DNA of 6,164 bases from NCBI GenBank assembly GCA_910585395.1, contig CAJUCK010000013.1, positions 1 through 6,164 of the forward strand, read 5' to 3'. This document shows, in pieces, positions 4,279 through 6,164 of this stretch. The DNA is from an uncultured Lachnospiraceae bacterium (GTDB taxonomy: Bacteria; Bacillota; Clostridia; Lachnospirales; Lachnospiraceae). Numbering within the stretch: the first letter of the stretch is position 1; every line of letters begins with the position of its first letter. The translations under genes and the position numbers were made by a program. The notes below the pieces were generated by a model that had not been told where the DNA came from, searched no databases, and saw only the letters and a program-made list of their open reading frames with translations.

Positions 4279-6164
4279 ATGAAAAAAATTTTAAAAAAAT
4301 GTATCTGTATTCTGACGGCTGCGACAGTAATGCTGGGCGGGATACAAAAGACGGAAACAGTACAGGCACAGGGGAATAATTACCAGCAAGAGATCAGCCC
4401 TCATGCAGAAAATGAGGGGGTATTTGTGTATACAAGAGAAGAGTTTATGGCTGCTCTTGAGCAGCATCAAAGCCCAATTATAGTAGCAACGCATATCACT
4501 ATCGGCAAAGATGTGGATACGGATAAGAGAATGCTTCCTGTTAAAATTCCGGAGAATACATTGATTCGGGGAACGAAGGATAGCAGCATTAATTGCCGCA
4601 GTCCTATTCAGCTGGAAGGTGACGGGGTTTGTTTTCAGGATATTAAAATGGTGTTTGAATCCAGTACTGCTTTGGGGAGTGTTCCCCATCGGGAAATTTT
4701 TCTTGCAGGACACAGTCTGACCATGGATAATGTAGATACCTATCTTGGAGGCACGATAGGAATGGGAGATACAGAGGATGAACTGCTTCCAACTGTTTAC
4801 GCTGGAGGATATTCCAATACAGTGGTTGGTGAGAATGCATCTCTGACGGTGAAAAATTCCAATGATAAGACCATGTTTCAGGAAATCTGTATGGGAAATG
4901 GCAAAGGATCAGACAATAAGGTTCCTTATTATGGAAATGCTGTACTGAATCTGGATGCTAAGCCAATCGTGCGTGACGGCGTTGATACCGTTTTGAACAG
5001 CCAGGCGGAAATTAATATTACTGCAGAAGAAAATAAAGTAGTTAAAACGACGCGATTTTATGGAAATGATAACACAACTCTCACACTGAATCAGGCTTCT
5101 ATGGAAGATGCAGTTGTGGAAGGTGTGGGGAATATTGTGTTAAAAAACAAAGCCTGTTTGACCTCTCTAACACAGCAGTTTAAAAATGTTGCACTGGTAA
5201 ATGGGGCATGTCTGGATCTCAATGAAGCTGGAAATGCATTGATAACCGGAGATTTTGCAGGGGTGGCAGATGCAGCAGCCCAGAGAGGAATCCTTGTACT
5301 AAATGCAGAAGGCTCCCTGACGATTGAAGGCAACGTTACCGGAACGACACAGTTTCAGACAGGACATCGATTGTTTCCAGGTTTTCTTTTATCAGGAAAA
5401 TCTTATATATTTGCCAAGGATGACGGTGGGGCAGAGCCAAATTTCTTATTGGCACAGAAAAATATAGACAATGGATATGAACTGCGATATGAGACTGGTG
5501 AATGGAAAGTATATGGACAGCCGGTAAATGTTGAAGAGATTGGGCGCATAGAGATTGTCTCTGCACCTTCAAAAGTAGATTTGAGAAAAATTCCCTCTCA
5601 GGAGGATGGGTCCATCCCAGATGAAAATATTTATTATGAAATTAAATGGTATAATTTGGCGGGAGAGGAATTCAGTGCCGCAGATGTCTTTGATTATTAT
5701 GGATTCTATGAAGCGGACTATGTGATAAGGATTCGGACTGATTACTGGGAAAGTGATGCGGAGGATATACTGGATAAGACGGACTGGTACCAATCTGTTT
5801 CACTTATGGCTTCAGAAGAACATCCAGGCAGATACTATCTTCAGGCTTTTGATGGAGCAACACCAGGAGACTATACGCTTTTATTCTGTTCTGAGTCTTT
5901 TGGGGATTTGGTTACGGTAGGAGATGTGAAAGCATTGAAGGGTACTGTAATGGCGGAAAAACGTGTCATCTTCTACAATGAAGACCAGCAGGGGCCGGAA
6001 GAACCAGATCATACGCACATATATCAGAGTACGGTAACCAGAGAGCCTTCCTGTACAGAAGCAGGAGTGAAAACGTATACCTGCAGCTGCGGAGATAAAT
6101 ACACAGAAAAAATTGCAGCGCTGGGCCATCAGCCAGTGACAGACCCAAGAGTGGAACCCACAGA
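4279..6164 (+). CDS. Large secreted surface protein, beta-helix type with His/Cys module (3' end beyond window)
   Basis: The frame is open for 628 codons and runs off the window. Residues 1-30 form a Sec signal peptide: basic MKKILKK, a hydrophobic core, and a cleavage site after VQA. Residues about 48-130 resemble the start of pectate-lyase-like right-handed beta-helix surface proteins, with an EEFMAAL helix, then IIVATHITIG and IPENTLIRG strands. Repetitive short strands continue to about 390. A second beta-rich, possibly Ig-like region (about 415-570) rich in Tyr, Trp and acidic residues follows. Residues 578-617 form an H-x-H ... C592 ... C602-x-C604-G ... GH module, usually repeated in clostridial surface proteins. 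No catalytic residues are recognised, so an adhesin or structural role is more likely than a lyase. ATG 4279 is preferred because AGGAG (4266-4270) is 8 bases upstream; the in-frame ATG at 4273 is only 2 bases away. Any anchor lies beyond the edge. Confidence 0.85.
   Translation, partial: MKKILKKCICILTAATVMLGGIQKTETVQAQGNNYQQEISPHAENEGVFVYTREEFMAALEQHQSPIIVATHITIGKDVDTDKRMLPVKIPENTLIRGTKDSSINCRSPIQLEGDGVCFQDIKMVFESSTALGSVPHREIFLAGHSLTMDNVDTYLGGTIGMGDTEDELLPTVYAGGYSNTVVGENASLTVKNSNDKTMFQEICMGNGKGSDNKVPYYGNAVLNLDAKPIVRDGVDTVLNSQAEINITAEENKVVKTTRFYGNDNTTLTLNQASMEDAVVEGVGNIVLKNKACLTSLTQQFKNVALVNGACLDLNEAGNALITGDFAGVADAAAQRGILVLNAEGSLTIEGNVTGTTQFQTGHRLFPGFLLSGKSYIFAKDDGGAEPNFLLAQKNIDNGYELRYETGEWKVYGQPVNVEEIGRIEIVSAPSKVDLRKIPSQEDGSIPDENIYYEIKWYNLAGEEFSAADVFDYYGFYEADYVIRIRTDYWESDAEDILDKTDWYQSVSLMASEEHPGRYYLQAFDGATPGDYTLLFCSESFGDLVTVGDVKALKGTVMAEKRVIFYNEDQQGPEEPDHTHIYQSTVTREPSCTEAGVKTYTCSCGDKYTEKIAALGHQPVTDPRVEPT
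6010..6129 (+). other. His/Cys surface-protein repeat module (one copy visible)
   Basis: Residues 578-617 of the surface protein begin HTHIYQ and contain EPSCTEAGVKTYTC, then SCGDKYTEKI and finally ALGH. The pattern is typical of tandem modules of about 40 residues near the C-termini of large clostridial cell-surface proteins. The regular His and Cys placement (H578, H580, C592, C602, C604, H617) suggests metal binding or a disulfide. Following residues (QPVTDPRVEP) look like a linker, so further copies may lie past the window. Confidence 0.7.

Noticed and set aside
4251..4379. 42-codon plus-strand frame (MQNRERRNADEK...) overlapping the surface-gene start
   Set aside because: GGA at 4241-4243 gives it a modest ribosome binding site, but it overlaps the signal peptide out of frame, its composition is shadow-like, and the surface gene has the better site.
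4291..4713. Antisense frames in the surface-protein gene, including 5091-6148
   Set aside because: They are shadows of an open coding frame with a clear signal peptide and domain-like content.

Overview
The window looks like chromosome from a low-to-mid GC Gram-positive anaerobe of the class Clostridia, most likely Lachnospiraceae-like. I infer this from the SecA sequence type, the small TSCPD-domain protein, the strong AGGAG ribosome binding sites, the extended -10 promoters, and a surface protein carrying the His/Cys C-terminal module common in gut Clostridia. No species is assigned.

Left part (1-724). A small TSCPD-domain gene lies on the minus strand (84-338) and is divergent from secA. 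The roughly 390-base gap holds an extended -10 promoter for each direction. The minus-strand promoter sits about 210 bases upstream of the TSCPD start codon. The stretch between them can fold into several stems, some mutually exclusive, so it is a candidate structured RNA or riboswitch-like leader of unknown family. On the plus strand secA has its own promoter (628-656) and a short 5' leader with a 7-bp hairpin.

Middle (725-3390). A full-length secA (854 residues from ATG 725) encodes the motor ATPase of the general secretion pathway. It ends in a strong intrinsic terminator (3347-3389). In many Firmicutes secA sits between hpf/raiA and prfB, and neither partner is visible here.

Right part (3391-6164). 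An intact small serine recombinase of the resolvase/invertase type (3550-4152) is followed 126 bases later by a large gene, open to the window edge, for an exported surface protein. That protein has a signal peptide, a pectate-lyase-like beta-helix region, a beta-rich domain and at least one His/Cys repeat module. AT-rich dyads and short repeats lie around the surface-gene promoter and upstream of the recombinase. An 8-bp inverted repeat (TATCTATA / TATAGATA) brackets the recombinase gene.

The arrangement of site-specific recombinase, repeats, promoter and surface protein recalls phase-variable surface loci. DNA inversion here is a hypothesis, not something the sequence proves. The surface protein would be exported by the SecA encoded upstream, but that holds for any Sec substrate and does not itself imply a functional unit.
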